In this document: piece by piece, positions 24,289 through 33,234 of the stretch
Position numbering within the stretch: the stretch's first letter is position 1
Layout: every line of letters starts with the position of its first letter
NCBI GenBank assembly: GCA_030019075.1
Contig: JASEHD010000010.1
Span: 1 to 42,913 of the forward strand
Source of the DNA: Bacteroidota bacterium
GTDB lineage: Bacteria > Bacteroidota > Ignavibacteria > UBA10030 > SZUA-254
Direction: 5' to 3'
DNA: 42,913 bases
Translations under genes and position numbers: made by a program
The notes under the pieces: model-generated
Databases searched by the model: none
Told to the model about the DNA's origin: nothing
What the model saw: only the letters and a program-made list of their open reading frames with translations

Positions 24289-25625
24289 TTTCCTCTGCCT
24301 TTATTTTTTATTGATTCTCTTAAAGATGGGTCTACCGCTGAGACAATACCGAACATATCGTAAGCATCAGCATCTACAATCTCAATCGGATAGAATTCAC
24401 CGACACTCAGTTGATGGGCATCCTCAATCGAGACTTCATTATCAATCTCTGGAGCGTCATACTCGGTCCTTCCGACCGCAGCATTATCATTTCGCTGGTC
24501 GATGATTATCCTCATCGTTTTGCCAATTAATTGTTGATTTTTTTGAAACGAGATTTCCCTCTGAGTCTCTAAGATTTGTTTTTGCCGAGCTTCTTTGACT
24601 GATTGTGGAACCGGATCGCCAAGTAAGTATGCCGCAGTATCTTCCTCTTGGGAATAGGTAAAAACACCGAGGCGGTCAAATTGCATTTCTTTTATGAATG
24701 TTAACAACTCTTCAAATTCTTTTTCGCCCTCATTAGGGTAACCAACGATAAGCGTTGTACGTAAGGCAATATCGGGAATACTGTCTCGGATTTTTCTTAT
24801 GAGATCGAAAGTCTCCTTAGAGGATGAACTTCTCTTCATTGAGGTTAGAATAGAATCAGAGATATGCTGCAACGGTATATCCAGATAACGACAAAGTTTT
24901 GGATTCGCTTTGAATCGATCCAGAACATCGAGTGGAAATCCATGTGGAAAAGCATACATTAATTTTATCCATTCAATTCCTTCAATTTCTGAAAGTTGAT
25001 CGAGCAACTGAGCAAGTACCCTTTTACCATATAAGTCCAATCCGTAATATGTGGTATCTTGCGCAATCAGGATAAGTTCCTTCACTCCCTTGGATGAAAG
25101 ATATTTCGCTTCTTGTACAATATGTTCGATTGGTTTACTAAAATGTTTACCACGAATCAGCGGTATGGAACAAAACGAGCACGGGCGATCGCATCCCTCT
25201 GAAATTTTTAGATAAGCATAATGGGAAGGTGTTGTGATTTTTCGTTCACCCAGGAGCTCATATTTTAATTCAACTCCGAATTCATTCAGCACACGTTCTA
25301 ACTTATTAGTTCCGATATAAACATCAACTTCGGGAATTTCCTTGATTAGTTCCTTCGAATATCTTTCTGAAAGACATCCCATTACGATCAATTTCTTTAT
25401 TCTGCCCTCTCTTTTCAATCTGGCAGCATGGAGGATCGTATCTATGGATTCCTGTTTCGCACTCTGGATAAATCCACAAGAATTGATGATAGCAACCTCA
25501 GATTCATCTGAATTTTCAACGAATTCATACTCTTGATCTTCCAACTGTCGCATTAATACTTCCGAATCGACCACATTCTTCGGACAGCCGAGGGTGATGA
25601 GATTTATTTTTCTCTTCTTAATCAT
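24285..25625 (-). CDS. rimO: Ribosomal protein S12 methylthiotransferase
   Basis: The 446-residue radical-SAM enzyme adds a methylthio group to an aspartate of ribosomal protein S12. The N-terminal MTTase cluster cysteines are Cys14 (LGCPKN), Cys50 and Cys84. The radical-SAM CxxxCxxC motif is Cys145-Cys149-Cys152 in EGCDRPCSFCSIP. A C-terminal TRAM-type domain follows. LGCPKNVVDSE and IPLIRG are typical of RimO rather than MiaB. I choose the ATG at 25625, one base after the cdsA stop, over a TTG at 25643 that would overlap cdsA. Confidence 0.95.
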   Translation of the reverse strand: MIKKRKINLITLGCPKNVVDSEVLMRQLEDQEYEFVENSDESEVAIINSCGFIQSAKQESIDTILHAARLKREGRIKKLIVMGCLSERYSKELIKEIPEVDVYIGTNKLERVLNEFGVELKYELLGERKITTPSHYAYLKISEGCDRPCSFCSIPLIRGKHFSKPIEHIVQEAKYLSSKGVKELILIAQDTTYYGLDLYGKRVLAQLLDQLSEIEGIEWIKLMYAFPHGFPLDVLDRFKANPKLCRYLDIPLQHISDSILTSMKRSSSSKETFDLIRKIRDSIPDIALRTTLIVGYPNEGEKEFEELLTFIKEMQFDRLGVFTYSQEEDTAAYLLGDPVPQSVKEARQKQILETQREISFQKNQQLIGKTMRIIIDQRNDNAAVGRTEYDAPEIDNEVSIEDAHQLSVGEFYPIEIVDADAYDMFGIVSAVDPSLRESIKNKGRGK

Positions 25626-25626
25626 T

Positions 25627-26574
25627 CTAACTGAACAATACAAAATCTAAATAAAGATACACAATCGGCGAAACCAAAAGCAAACTATCGAAACGATCGA
25701 GGATACCCCCGTGTCCGGGTATGAAGTTTGAAGAATCTTTTACTCCAGCATCACGCTTAAACAACGACTCAATCAGATCTCCAATCTGGCCAAAAATCCC
25801 GACAATTATTCCAAGTATAATCGCACTTCCGAGAGAAAGATATGGTAAAATTAAAAACTTCGTGGCTACAGCACCCATCACTGCAAAAAGAAATCCACCT
25901 ATCGCACCTTCCCAGCTTTTATTTGGACTTACACGTGGAAACAGTTTATGTTTTCCAAAAGCACTACCGATATAAAAAGCGGCAGTATCACAAATCCATA
26001 TCATAGCAAGAACCGATATAACGGTATAACCTCCCCACTGATATACTTGATTGATAATTTCCGGATTAGTATAACAATCTGGACTCTGAAAATAACGCCC
26101 CATCGGAAAATCGAAGGGTACAAAAAGTTCGCGTAGTCCAATGAACGTCCCAAAAAATAATGAAACGTAAAAAATTCCAGCAAGTGTAGAGGACACATTT
26201 AATATTGCTGAGCCATTGTTCCTAAAAAGTTCGATTAATTTCAGAATAACAATAATGACAATTATCGTAATAATCAGAAGTTGTGATTGAGATGGAAAAG
26301 GTATTAATATCCCGTAGGTTTCTAATAGACCAACTGTAAAATCCCGCAACTTAACATGATAAAAAGATAAATTCACTAATATTCCTGCAAGAACACCAAC
26401 TGTTAGCAGGGGTTTTGCTCCTTTTCGTTCAGCAAGTTTATAAAACTCAATCAGCGCTAATGATGAAATTAGAATGATAAAACTTAAAAAGAAAATTCCC
26501 CCCGCCATGCAAATTAAAATGATAATCGGGATAGCAATTGCGGCTGTTATTATCCGCCTGAGGTGATTGCTCAT
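25627..26574 (-). CDS. cdsA: Phosphatidate cytidylyltransferase
   Basis: The 315-residue membrane protein has multiple helices and the CdsA signature near its end (SNFIPGHGGILDRFDSLLL), preceded by SPNKSWEGAIGG. It makes CDP-diacylglycerol from phosphatidate and CTP, feeding the pssA/psd pathway encoded at 15.9-17.3 kb. It is one base from rimO and 13 bases after the CPBP protease gene. Confidence 0.96.
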   Translation of the reverse strand: MSNHLRRIITAAIAIPIIILICMAGGIFFLSFIILISSLALIEFYKLAERKGAKPLLTVGVLAGILVNLSFYHVKLRDFTVGLLETYGILIPFPSQSQLLIITIIVIIVILKLIELFRNNGSAILNVSSTLAGIFYVSLFFGTFIGLRELFVPFDFPMGRYFQSPDCYTNPEIINQVYQWGGYTVISVLAMIWICDTAAFYIGSAFGKHKLFPRVSPNKSWEGAIGGFLFAVMGAVATKFLILPYLSLGSAIILGIIVGIFGQIGDLIESLFKRDAGVKDSSNFIPGHGGILDRFDSLLLVSPIVYLYLDFVLFS

Positions 26575-26587
26575 GTGAATATTTGAA

Positions 26588-27517
26588 TTAAAATTGAGTT
26601 GGTTTTGTTATTTTAATAAAGTACAATATCGAGATAAGGAAAATAATTCCAAAGAACCAGAACAAAAGCATGAGACTAAGAAAATCCATTTCTGATGCGT
26701 TTCCAACGATCACATAATCATCTTTGAGATTGAGGAACATACTAATACAAGCGAATAAATTGTTATAAAAATGTGCACCGATTGCAACCCAGATACTGCC
26801 GGAGCGCATTGTAATATAACCGAGATAAATACCGATAATAACTAAAGGTATAAACGAGAAGGGATTCAAATGATACGCACCAAAAATAATTCCCGTAATA
26901 ATCACTCCCCGCATAGGTGTTAAGCTTTTTTCGATACTTCTTTGAACCAAACCGCGAAATAATATCTCTTCGCTGATAGCGGGTATTAGTGCAACAATAA
27001 AGATCACCCAAAACAATTCAGGAATCGAAGTAGAAGCCACAATCAGTTTATACAGCTCTTCAAATAGTTGTTTAAACTTTTCCATCATTGATTGAAGCTC
27101 ATCAGGTAACGGGAGTCTTTCCTGAAATATTAAATATATCTGAAGCATCTGCTGAAGTGAAAAAATACCGATCATAGGTACAACAAATGTCTGAAGAGTC
27201 GGCAATTTCCAGCGAATATACTCCTTAGGAGTAATAGATGCTAAACGCACGAGTAAAAGCGAAGGTATTAAAATAAAAATTATTTGTGATATCCCCGTAG
27301 CGAGACGGAAGCCCGTGATGTTTTCTACTGTTGGTTTTAATCCAAAAATAAGTAATGTTAGCGCCCCTCCTACAATCTGATAAAGGACAAAGATAACCAT
27401 TAGTGAAATCAGTGCGAAGGATATTGGAGAAATCCTATGCCGTTCGATGAAAGGTAGATGGGGAGAAATTAACTGAGGTTCCGGTTGTACTATTGAAGGA
27501 TTTTGCTCTTCCATCAT
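26588..27517 (-). CDS. CPBP family intramembrane glutamic-type protease
   Basis: The 309-residue protein has about eight membrane helices. It carries the CPBP motifs SEEILFRGLVQRS (Glu183, Glu184, Arg188) and FGAYHLNPFSF (His216), which form the active site of Rce1-like proteases. A further helix with GAHFYNN is the third conserved element. Bacterial members may process membrane proteins or bacteriocin-type peptides. The substrate here is unknown. The ATG overlaps the stop of the DHS-like gene. Confidence 0.92.
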   Translation of the reverse strand: MMEEQNPSIVQPEPQLISPHLPFIERHRISPISFALISLMVIFVLYQIVGGALTLLIFGLKPTVENITGFRLATGISQIIFILIPSLLLVRLASITPKEYIRWKLPTLQTFVVPMIGIFSLQQMLQIYLIFQERLPLPDELQSMMEKFKQLFEELYKLIVASTSIPELFWVIFIVALIPAISEEILFRGLVQRSIEKSLTPMRGVIITGIIFGAYHLNPFSFIPLVIIGIYLGYITMRSGSIWVAIGAHFYNNLFACISMFLNLKDDYVIVGNASEMDFLSLMLLFWFFGIIFLISILYFIKITKPTQF

Positions 27518-28467
27518 TTTACTTTCATTTTATTTTTGATCATCGCACAGAGAAGAGGTATCATTATCTCATGATGACCGGTAAACATATATCCCTTTCC
27601 GCCATCTCGTGTAGGGCGTTGAACCACATTCATTCGTGGTCGATAATGCTGAATCATATCGAAATTCGCAGTGGTAAAACCTTTTGCCTTCGCCCCGATG
27701 TTGCGGGCAACAGTGAGCGACTTCAGAAAAACTTCTGGCAGCATAACCGCAGAACCGATGTTTATTACAACACCACCACCACGTAAGTTTTTCACAACAT
27801 TACAGAGAACTTTAAAATCGCGAAATGTCATCTCTCCCGTTGCAGCGCCATCCATTGTGGGCTGTTGATGCACAATGTCTGTGCCTATCGCTACATGAAC
27901 AGTTGCGGGAATATTTAACTCGTTGCACCATGCAAGAAGACTATATTTTCTATTGGGTGCTTTTTGGAGTGCTTTGCCTAATACTTCACCAAAACCAGCG
28001 GTCGAACGATATATATCTCGTGTAAGTGTATTATTAATAAACTCCCCTGTTTCTTTCACCATCCCGAAACTCCCATCCGCAAGATTTTCTTCAACATCCT
28101 CAGAAGTCTTTCCCCACATTGCAATCTCTACATCGTGAATCGCTGCGGCACCATTCATCGCAAGACAATTGATGACCTTGACTTTCATCAGATCGATAAG
28201 AAGGGGTGATAGACCTACTTTGATCACATGCGCACCCATTAATACGATTACGGGCTTTTTGTGTTGGTTCGCATAAACGATATCATCGACCAATTGGCGT
28301 AGATCTTCCGCAACGAGGATCTGAGGCAGTGAATCAATAAAATGGGGAAAGGGTTGTCTTTTAGGTTGAAAAGGTTTAGCGAAATCTTTGAATTGTACTT
28401 TACTTTTTCGTGTTCGCATCGGGACTGTCTTAACCTTATGGAGATCAATTTGCTTGATGTTTGGCAT
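27514..28467 (-). CDS. Deoxyhypusine synthase-like protein
   Basis: The 317-residue protein resembles the NAD-binding deoxyhypusine/homospermidine synthase fold. PVIVLMGAHVIKVGLSPLLI and the AMNGAAAIHD segment align with the pattern 'G...G..I.DL...G..TGA...HD'. GTDIVHQQPTMDGAATGE and a C-terminal lysine in GGKGYMFTGHHE are also seen. Classical enzymes modify archaeal/eukaryotic eIF5A or make homospermidine; bacteria have no eIF5A. The bacterial DHS-like subgroup has no settled function. It sits in an envelope-lipid operon between the CPBP and DUF3108 genes, which says little about its role. The superfamily call is from recall, not a profile search. Confidence 0.65.
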   Translation of the reverse strand: MPNIKQIDLHKVKTVPMRTRKSKVQFKDFAKPFQPKRQPFPHFIDSLPQILVAEDLRQLVDDIVYANQHKKPVIVLMGAHVIKVGLSPLLIDLMKVKVINCLAMNGAAAIHDVEIAMWGKTSEDVEENLADGSFGMVKETGEFINNTLTRDIYRSTAGFGEVLGKALQKAPNRKYSLLAWCNELNIPATVHVAIGTDIVHQQPTMDGAATGEMTFRDFKVLCNVVKNLRGGGVVINIGSAVMLPEVFLKSLTVARNIGAKAKGFTTANFDMIQHYRPRMNVVQRPTRDGGKGYMFTGHHEIMIPLLCAMIKNKMKVK

Positions 28468-28476
28468 ATGTATTTC

Positions 28477-29334
28477 CTATTTATTTAAAATTTTGGCGCG
28501 AATCGGTCCTGCAACTCCTTGATATGTAACCAATTCCGACTCAACATTACCGATAATTATTTTAGCAGTAACCATCACCGGAATTTTCATTTCATCATCG
28601 GTGAGCCAAACATAGATCCGTCCTTCACTCTTGAACAATCCACCCTCTTTTGCAAGGGGCTCGACAATAATACAATTAAATTTTCCCGCATCTACTTTGA
28701 CCGTTTGCCGACCTTTGAATTTAACTCCCAATTCATACGTCGAGTCTTTATAGAAATTCTGAAGATAGATTTTTTGACCCGGTTTGAAATCAGAAAAATC
28801 AATAGTACGGACAAAATAGAATGCAGACATGATATCTTGAACATAAGGAGGGATTGGATAATCACCCTCGCTGGTTATCGCTATATTATTTATTTGATCA
28901 AACTCTGCAACAAAATCGCGGCTGTATCCTCCTTCACGTATATGCTGCTCGAACCGCCACGGGAACATCCCTTCTGCATCAATTATTGTAGAATATCGAT
29001 CTCGGACCTTATAAAAAACATCGAAGAACGGTTTCGAATTGAGTAGGAATTCTACCAAAAAACATTTCCGATTTTGATAAATCGTATCAGTTACTTTCAA
29101 TATTGCCTCACCAGCGGTTACAAAACCGTAATTCACATCAAACTTCAAGTATTCACCTGATTTAAATGCATTATTAGAAATCATCCGCAGCGTATCAAAA
29201 CTATGCACAATTATCGTATCGTTATTATTTTGTCGAGACTGTAATGGTGAAGATGATTGTGGCATTGTAAATGCGAGAATAAACACGAAGATCAAGAAAA
29301 CGGATAGTAATAATTTACCAGTGATTAATAGCAT
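28477..29334 (-). CDS. DUF3108 domain-containing exported protein
   Basis: The 285-residue protein has an N-terminal signal/anchor (about residues 5-22). The DUF3108 core follows, with FKSGEYLKFDVNYGFVTAGEAILKV near 57 and later KGRQTVKVDAGKFNCIIVEP and GRIYVWLTDDEMKIPV. Such proteins lie in the periplasm or outer envelope, with no assigned reaction. It starts two bases after the glycosyltransferase stop and ends nine bases before the DHS-like gene. Confidence 0.9.
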   Translation of the reverse strand: MLLITGKLLLSVFLIFVFILAFTMPQSSSPLQSRQNNNDTIIVHSFDTLRMISNNAFKSGEYLKFDVNYGFVTAGEAILKVTDTIYQNRKCFLVEFLLNSKPFFDVFYKVRDRYSTIIDAEGMFPWRFEQHIREGGYSRDFVAEFDQINNIAITSEGDYPIPPYVQDIMSAFYFVRTIDFSDFKPGQKIYLQNFYKDSTYELGVKFKGRQTVKVDAGKFNCIIVEPLAKEGGLFKSEGRIYVWLTDDEMKIPVMVTAKIIIGNVESELVTYQGVAGPIRAKILNK

Positions 29335-29336
29335 AT

Positions 29337-30380
29337 TTATTTATCTCTGAGATAATTAATAGCAGCTTGAAAAACTTTTTCTACCGAAATCGAATCCATA
29401 CATTCACAAGATACACTTTTTTTACGAAGACATTTTTTACAATTTTGAGGCTTGTCCTCCGGTACAAAGATAAACTTCTTCTCAGTATATGGTCCCCATC
29501 TTGTATCGCTTATTGCATTGATATGTGAATAAAAACCAATCACCGGTGTCCCCACAGCAGCAGCGATGTGGATCGGACCCGTTGAATTAGCTATAAATAA
29601 TGAGGCAAGCTTAGCCAATGCAGAGTATTCTTTTAATGATACACGATCTACAAATGGAACTGCGGCATCTCCAATCTTAGATACCACCTCGCCAACAATC
29701 CGATACTCACTTCGACTTCCTGTTACAATGATTTTTATGTTCGGTAATTCGCTGAGAAGTTTTCCGATAATACCAAAATTTTTCGGACTCCAATCCCGTG
29801 CAGATCCACCACTTCCAGGATGAAGAATCACAAGTTTATTATTTGAATGAATTCCATATTCTATTAAAACATTTCTTACTTTTTCAAGTGTCTCTGCAGC
29901 AACTTCGATTATTGGGTGAGTGTCAATGTGATTAAAAGAACAACCGATTGTCTTTAGGAGATGCAGATTGTATTCAAGTTCATGGAAGCGGGCATCTTTT
30001 CGATGTTCGTAGAGTTTATTATTAAAAAGAAGTGAAAACCAACGATAACCAGTGCCGACACGAATCGGAATACCGGCAATCCATGTGAGGAGGGCTATTC
30101 GAAATCGTGGATGAGCATGAAAAACGACATCGAATTTGTACTCTCGTATCGTGCGTACTAAATCGAATATTGAGATGACATTATTATCCTTTTTATAAAA
30201 AAGTACATGATCAACATTCTTATCATTCTCTACTAAATCTGCCGTATAAGGTTGAATGAGCATTGTAATAGCGGCATCAGGAAATTGATTCTTTAGCACA
30301 CGTGCCATTGGCAGCGTGAGGATAACGTCACCGATCCTATCGGTTCGAACAATTAAAATGCGGTGGAAATTGTACGCCAA
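29337..30380 (-). CDS. Glycosyltransferase family 9 (heptosyltransferase-like)
   Basis: The 347-residue protein has the ADP-heptose:LPS heptosyltransferase opening ILIVRTDRIGDVILTLPMARVL, then VILHPGSGGSARDWSPKNFG near 187 and NSTGPIHIAAAVGTPVIGFY near 265, the nucleotide-sugar site of GT9. It probably adds a sugar to lipopolysaccharide core or another surface glycan. The start is a TTG with GGAG eleven bases upstream; no in-frame ATG was seen nearby. A four-cysteine tail (NCKKCLRKKSVSCEC) may bind metal. Confidence 0.92.
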   Translation of the reverse strand: MAYNFHRILIVRTDRIGDVILTLPMARVLKNQFPDAAITMLIQPYTADLVENDKNVDHVLFYKKDNNVISIFDLVRTIREYKFDVVFHAHPRFRIALLTWIAGIPIRVGTGYRWFSLLFNNKLYEHRKDARFHELEYNLHLLKTIGCSFNHIDTHPIIEVAAETLEKVRNVLIEYGIHSNNKLVILHPGSGGSARDWSPKNFGIIGKLLSELPNIKIIVTGSRSEYRIVGEVVSKIGDAAVPFVDRVSLKEYSALAKLASLFIANSTGPIHIAAAVGTPVIGFYSHINAISDTRWGPYTEKKFIFVPEDKPQNCKKCLRKKSVSCECMDSISVEKVFQAAINYLRDK

Positions 30381-30461
30381 TCGTTGTATTGCTCCAAATA
30401 TTTCGTTGTAATATACATCGAAAGATAATGAATTGCAACGAGATGAAAACGGTAGAAAATA

Positions 30462-30962
30462 TCATACAAGATATGCTTTTGGGAGGGGCATATCCTGGCG
30501 TTCGGTTTCCCAGATCAGTGAGATGATCCACCATCTATGGCTTTCTCTTATCATTTGTATGCTATATACCCCACGTTGTTGGGATTTAGAATCTTCTTGT
30601 TTGTTTTTCGTTTCAAATGTACTGAAAATATGCGTAACGTTTCCAAACGTTAATGTTCTTCGAGCAATCTCTCCGACAATGCTCCCCTTCCGTTCCATAC
30701 CGGTTAAGACAATATTCTCTACAGAATTTTTTATGAATGAATTTATATCCATTACACTTTGAGGCATCATTTTGTCAGCTTTTGAGGGAACTAACATTCC
30801 TTGAGGATGAAAAAGCGTGCGAAAGCGTCTGAAATTCGGTTGAGTTCCAGAAGAAAATGAGATAGATTCATAAAATGCTTTAATAATTCCATCAAGTGTT
30901 GAAACATCGGACGGATCCGCATTTATGACTGTTGGTTTAGAGGAAGACCCTGATTTTACCAT
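30462..30962 (-). CDS. NTF2/SnoaL-like small protein
   Basis: The 166-residue protein (from ATG 30962) has the pattern of an NTF2-fold domain: an N-terminal helix DVSTLDGIIKAFYESISF, then LFHPQGMLVPS, and a final beta strand GVYSIQMIRESHRWWIISLIWETE. These folds serve as enzymes or binding domains, and no function can be assigned. It lies 81 bases before the glycosyltransferase gene and may begin the long envelope operon. A TTG at 30980 is an alternative start. Confidence 0.7.
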   Translation of the reverse strand: MVKSGSSSKPTVINADPSDVSTLDGIIKAFYESISFSSGTQPNFRRFRTLFHPQGMLVPSKADKMMPQSVMDINSFIKNSVENIVLTGMERKGSIVGEIARRTLTFGNVTHIFSTFETKNKQEDSKSQQRGVYSIQMIRESHRWWIISLIWETERQDMPLPKAYLV

Positions 30963-31066
30963 ATAATTTATCCACTGCAATTTTTTTAAATGCTTTTAAA
31001 GTCAGATGGTAATATACAGTGCGAAAACATTAGTTGCAATAATATTTTTAAAAACCAGACGATAAC

Positions 31067-31101
31067 GAAAAAGAAAAAAAGGGTAACCTATTCGGCTACC
31101 C
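31067..31101 (-). terminator. Rho-independent terminator after dnaG
   Basis: Read on the minus strand, GGGTAGCC (31101-31094) pairs with GGTTACCC (31088-31081) around GAATA. It is followed by a T-rich run (TTTTTTTCTTTTT) at 31080-31068. It lies about 90 bases past the dnaG stop. Confidence 0.85.
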
Positions 31102-31190
31102 TCTGGTGGATTAGGGAAATATGAACAATGATTGTCGAATATAACAATAAATCTAAAAAAACTCAAGAGGGAATTACTCCATTTACTCAT

Positions 31191-33053
31191 TTATTTTATG
31201 ATTTTTGTTTTAAGCTCCATTAATTCTTGTATGAAACGTCTATGACGCTCAAGATAAGGTAAAACATCTTCGCCGCACTGGCTTGCTTCCTGTAATTGCC
31301 TCTGATTCTCAGCGGTTAACCGTTCCAGAATTTTCCGGCGAATCATATTTAGTGCATCGATTGCAATTTCTTTCGGATCTGCACGCTCAATTTGAATACC
31401 CGATTCATCCCATCCCTTACTCAATTGGTACTTACTGAATGCAATCTCTGCTATCAGGCGTTGCTGTTCTAAATCGTTCGTATTATCGATGAGAACGGAA
31501 TGATCAATCGGTTTACCTTCTTCAAAATAATTCAGTAACCTTATAAATAAAGTTTTCGTAAGCGGATGAGTAAAGTCTTCGGGCGTAATGGAATCGATAA
31601 TCAGCTTGAGAACTTCAACTCCACCTTCTAGTATTGCATGGAGTAAATCACGCTCACCATTAGGAATTTCTTGCTTTGTATGTTTTTGATTCTGAATAAT
31701 ATCATCCGCCGCTATAGGAATCAGATGAGTGTTTTGCTCTCTAATTGTTCTTCGGCTCCCTCCGATAATTTTTTCCAGCTCACGGACCAAAGTTGATTCA
31801 TATAAACGATATTTTTCCGCAACTTGTCTGATATAAAAATTCCGTTTTAGCTCATCTTTCATTTTTGCTATTGTTTGAACGATAGCTCGAACCGTCTGTG
31901 CCTGTCCTTCCGGTGTTTGCAGTTTTCCTTCCCGCTCATACGATTGGGCTATGAAATCAATGAAAGAAATGGAGTTTTCGACTAAGCCCTCTAATGCTTT
32001 ACCACCCTTTGAACGTACGAATGAATCCGGGTCTTCTCCTTCTGGAAGCGAAACAACGCTCACATCGAGATCGTTCTCTAAAATTAAATCTACACCGCGA
32101 AGCGCTGCTTTAGAACCAGCTGAATCGGCATCATACACTATGATTATTTTTTTTGTGTACCGATTGATGAGCTGGATTTGCTCCTGTGTAAGGGCAGTTC
32201 CACTTGATGCAACAACATTCCTGATACCTACCTGATACACACTAATCAGGTCTGCATACCCCTCAACGAGAATGACTGAATCTTTCTCTCTTATCGCTTC
32301 TTTAGCGTTATAGATTCCATATAGAATTTTACTTTTATTATAAATTATCGTCTCAGGAGAGTTGATGTATTTCCCTAATGGATCATCTTCATATAATTTA
32401 CGAGCACCAAAACCAATTACACGACCTGTAGTAGAAAATATGGGGAACATCGCTCTTCCACGAAAATAATCATGGTACGATCCATCATCTCGCTTGCGGA
32501 CAAGCCCTGCTTTTTCTAATAACTCGATCGAAAGATTTTTTTCAGCCGCAAAATCAATCAATGCTTTCCATGAATTTGGTGAGTAGCCCAGCCCAAAGGT
32601 TCGAATTATTTCATCACTAAATCCACGATGATGAAAATATTCGAGAGCAAATTTCCCTTCGGTTGTTTCATTCAAATAGTTGTAATAGAATAAGCCCGCC
32701 TCGCGTGTGAGTTCATACAATTGTTCTTGCTCGCTGGCGATATCTTCCTGATCCTGACTTGATTTCGGAATAGATATTCCGGCTTTGTCAGCTAACGAAC
32801 GAACAGCTTCAACGAAAGAAACTTTTTCATATTCCATCAAGAAAGTGATGGCATTCCCCCCTGTACCGCAACCGAAACAATGATACATTTGACGCTCTGG
32901 AGATACATTGAATGAAGGCGTTTTTTCTGTATGAAACGGACACAATCCGACATAATTCTTTCCCCGTTTCTTCAACGGTATGAATGAACCAATCAGGTCA
33001 ACAATGTCGGTCGCATTACGGATTTCTTCTATTTTCTCGGTTGGAATTCTCAC
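31191..33053 (-). CDS. dnaG: DNA primase
   Basis: The 620-residue protein starts with GTG and has the full DnaG layout. The CHC2-type zinc site is Cys38, His41, Cys59 and Cys62 (LCPFH and HCFGCG). The TOPRIM core has Glu264 in VEGYAD and Asp308/Asp310 in YDADSAG. A C-terminal helicase-interaction region follows. It synthesises RNA primers for replication. It is monocistronic here, with a clear terminator and a divergent kinase gene upstream. Confidence 0.97.
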   Translation of the reverse strand: MRIPTEKIEEIRNATDIVDLIGSFIPLKKRGKNYVGLCPFHTEKTPSFNVSPERQMYHCFGCGTGGNAITFLMEYEKVSFVEAVRSLADKAGISIPKSSQDQEDIASEQEQLYELTREAGLFYYNYLNETTEGKFALEYFHHRGFSDEIIRTFGLGYSPNSWKALIDFAAEKNLSIELLEKAGLVRKRDDGSYHDYFRGRAMFPIFSTTGRVIGFGARKLYEDDPLGKYINSPETIIYNKSKILYGIYNAKEAIREKDSVILVEGYADLISVYQVGIRNVVASSGTALTQEQIQLINRYTKKIIIVYDADSAGSKAALRGVDLILENDLDVSVVSLPEGEDPDSFVRSKGGKALEGLVENSISFIDFIAQSYEREGKLQTPEGQAQTVRAIVQTIAKMKDELKRNFYIRQVAEKYRLYESTLVRELEKIIGGSRRTIREQNTHLIPIAADDIIQNQKHTKQEIPNGERDLLHAILEGGVEVLKLIIDSITPEDFTHPLTKTLFIRLLNYFEEGKPIDHSVLIDNTNDLEQQRLIAEIAFSKYQLSKGWDESGIQIERADPKEIAIDALNMIRRKILERLTAENQRQLQEASQCGEDVLPYLERHRRFIQELMELKTKIIK

Positions 33054-33155
33054 ACTTTGAACCGGAATTTGGAATAAGGGAACTGTAGAATATTAAAAAA
33101 TTCGTATATTTCATTAAATTTATAAAAAATGTACACAGTAAGCAAGAATCAAAAA

Positions 33156-33184
33156 TTGACATTCACTGACCGAATGCCTATTTT
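33156..33184 (+). promoter_or_regulatory. Putative sigma70-type promoter for the sensor kinase gene
   Basis: A consensus TTGACA (33156-33161) and TATTTT (33179-33184) are separated by 17 bases. Transcription would begin near 33192. That makes the GTG at 33196 an unlikely start and supports the ATG at 33235. Confidence 0.6.
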
Positions 33185-33234
33185 CTATAAACTAAGTGAT
33201 TAAAAGGAGCGAAATTCAAAACGAACCAACAATT

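Noticed and set aside
28519-29046. Plus-strand open frame of 175 codons opposite the DUF3108 gene
   Set aside because: No recognisable domain or ribosome-binding site, and the opposite strand holds a well-supported exported protein in an operon.
33196-33234. GTG at 33196 as the start of the sensor kinase
   Set aside because: It lies at the predicted transcription start of a good promoter and precedes the only AGGAG; the ATG at 33235 begins directly before the receiver domain.
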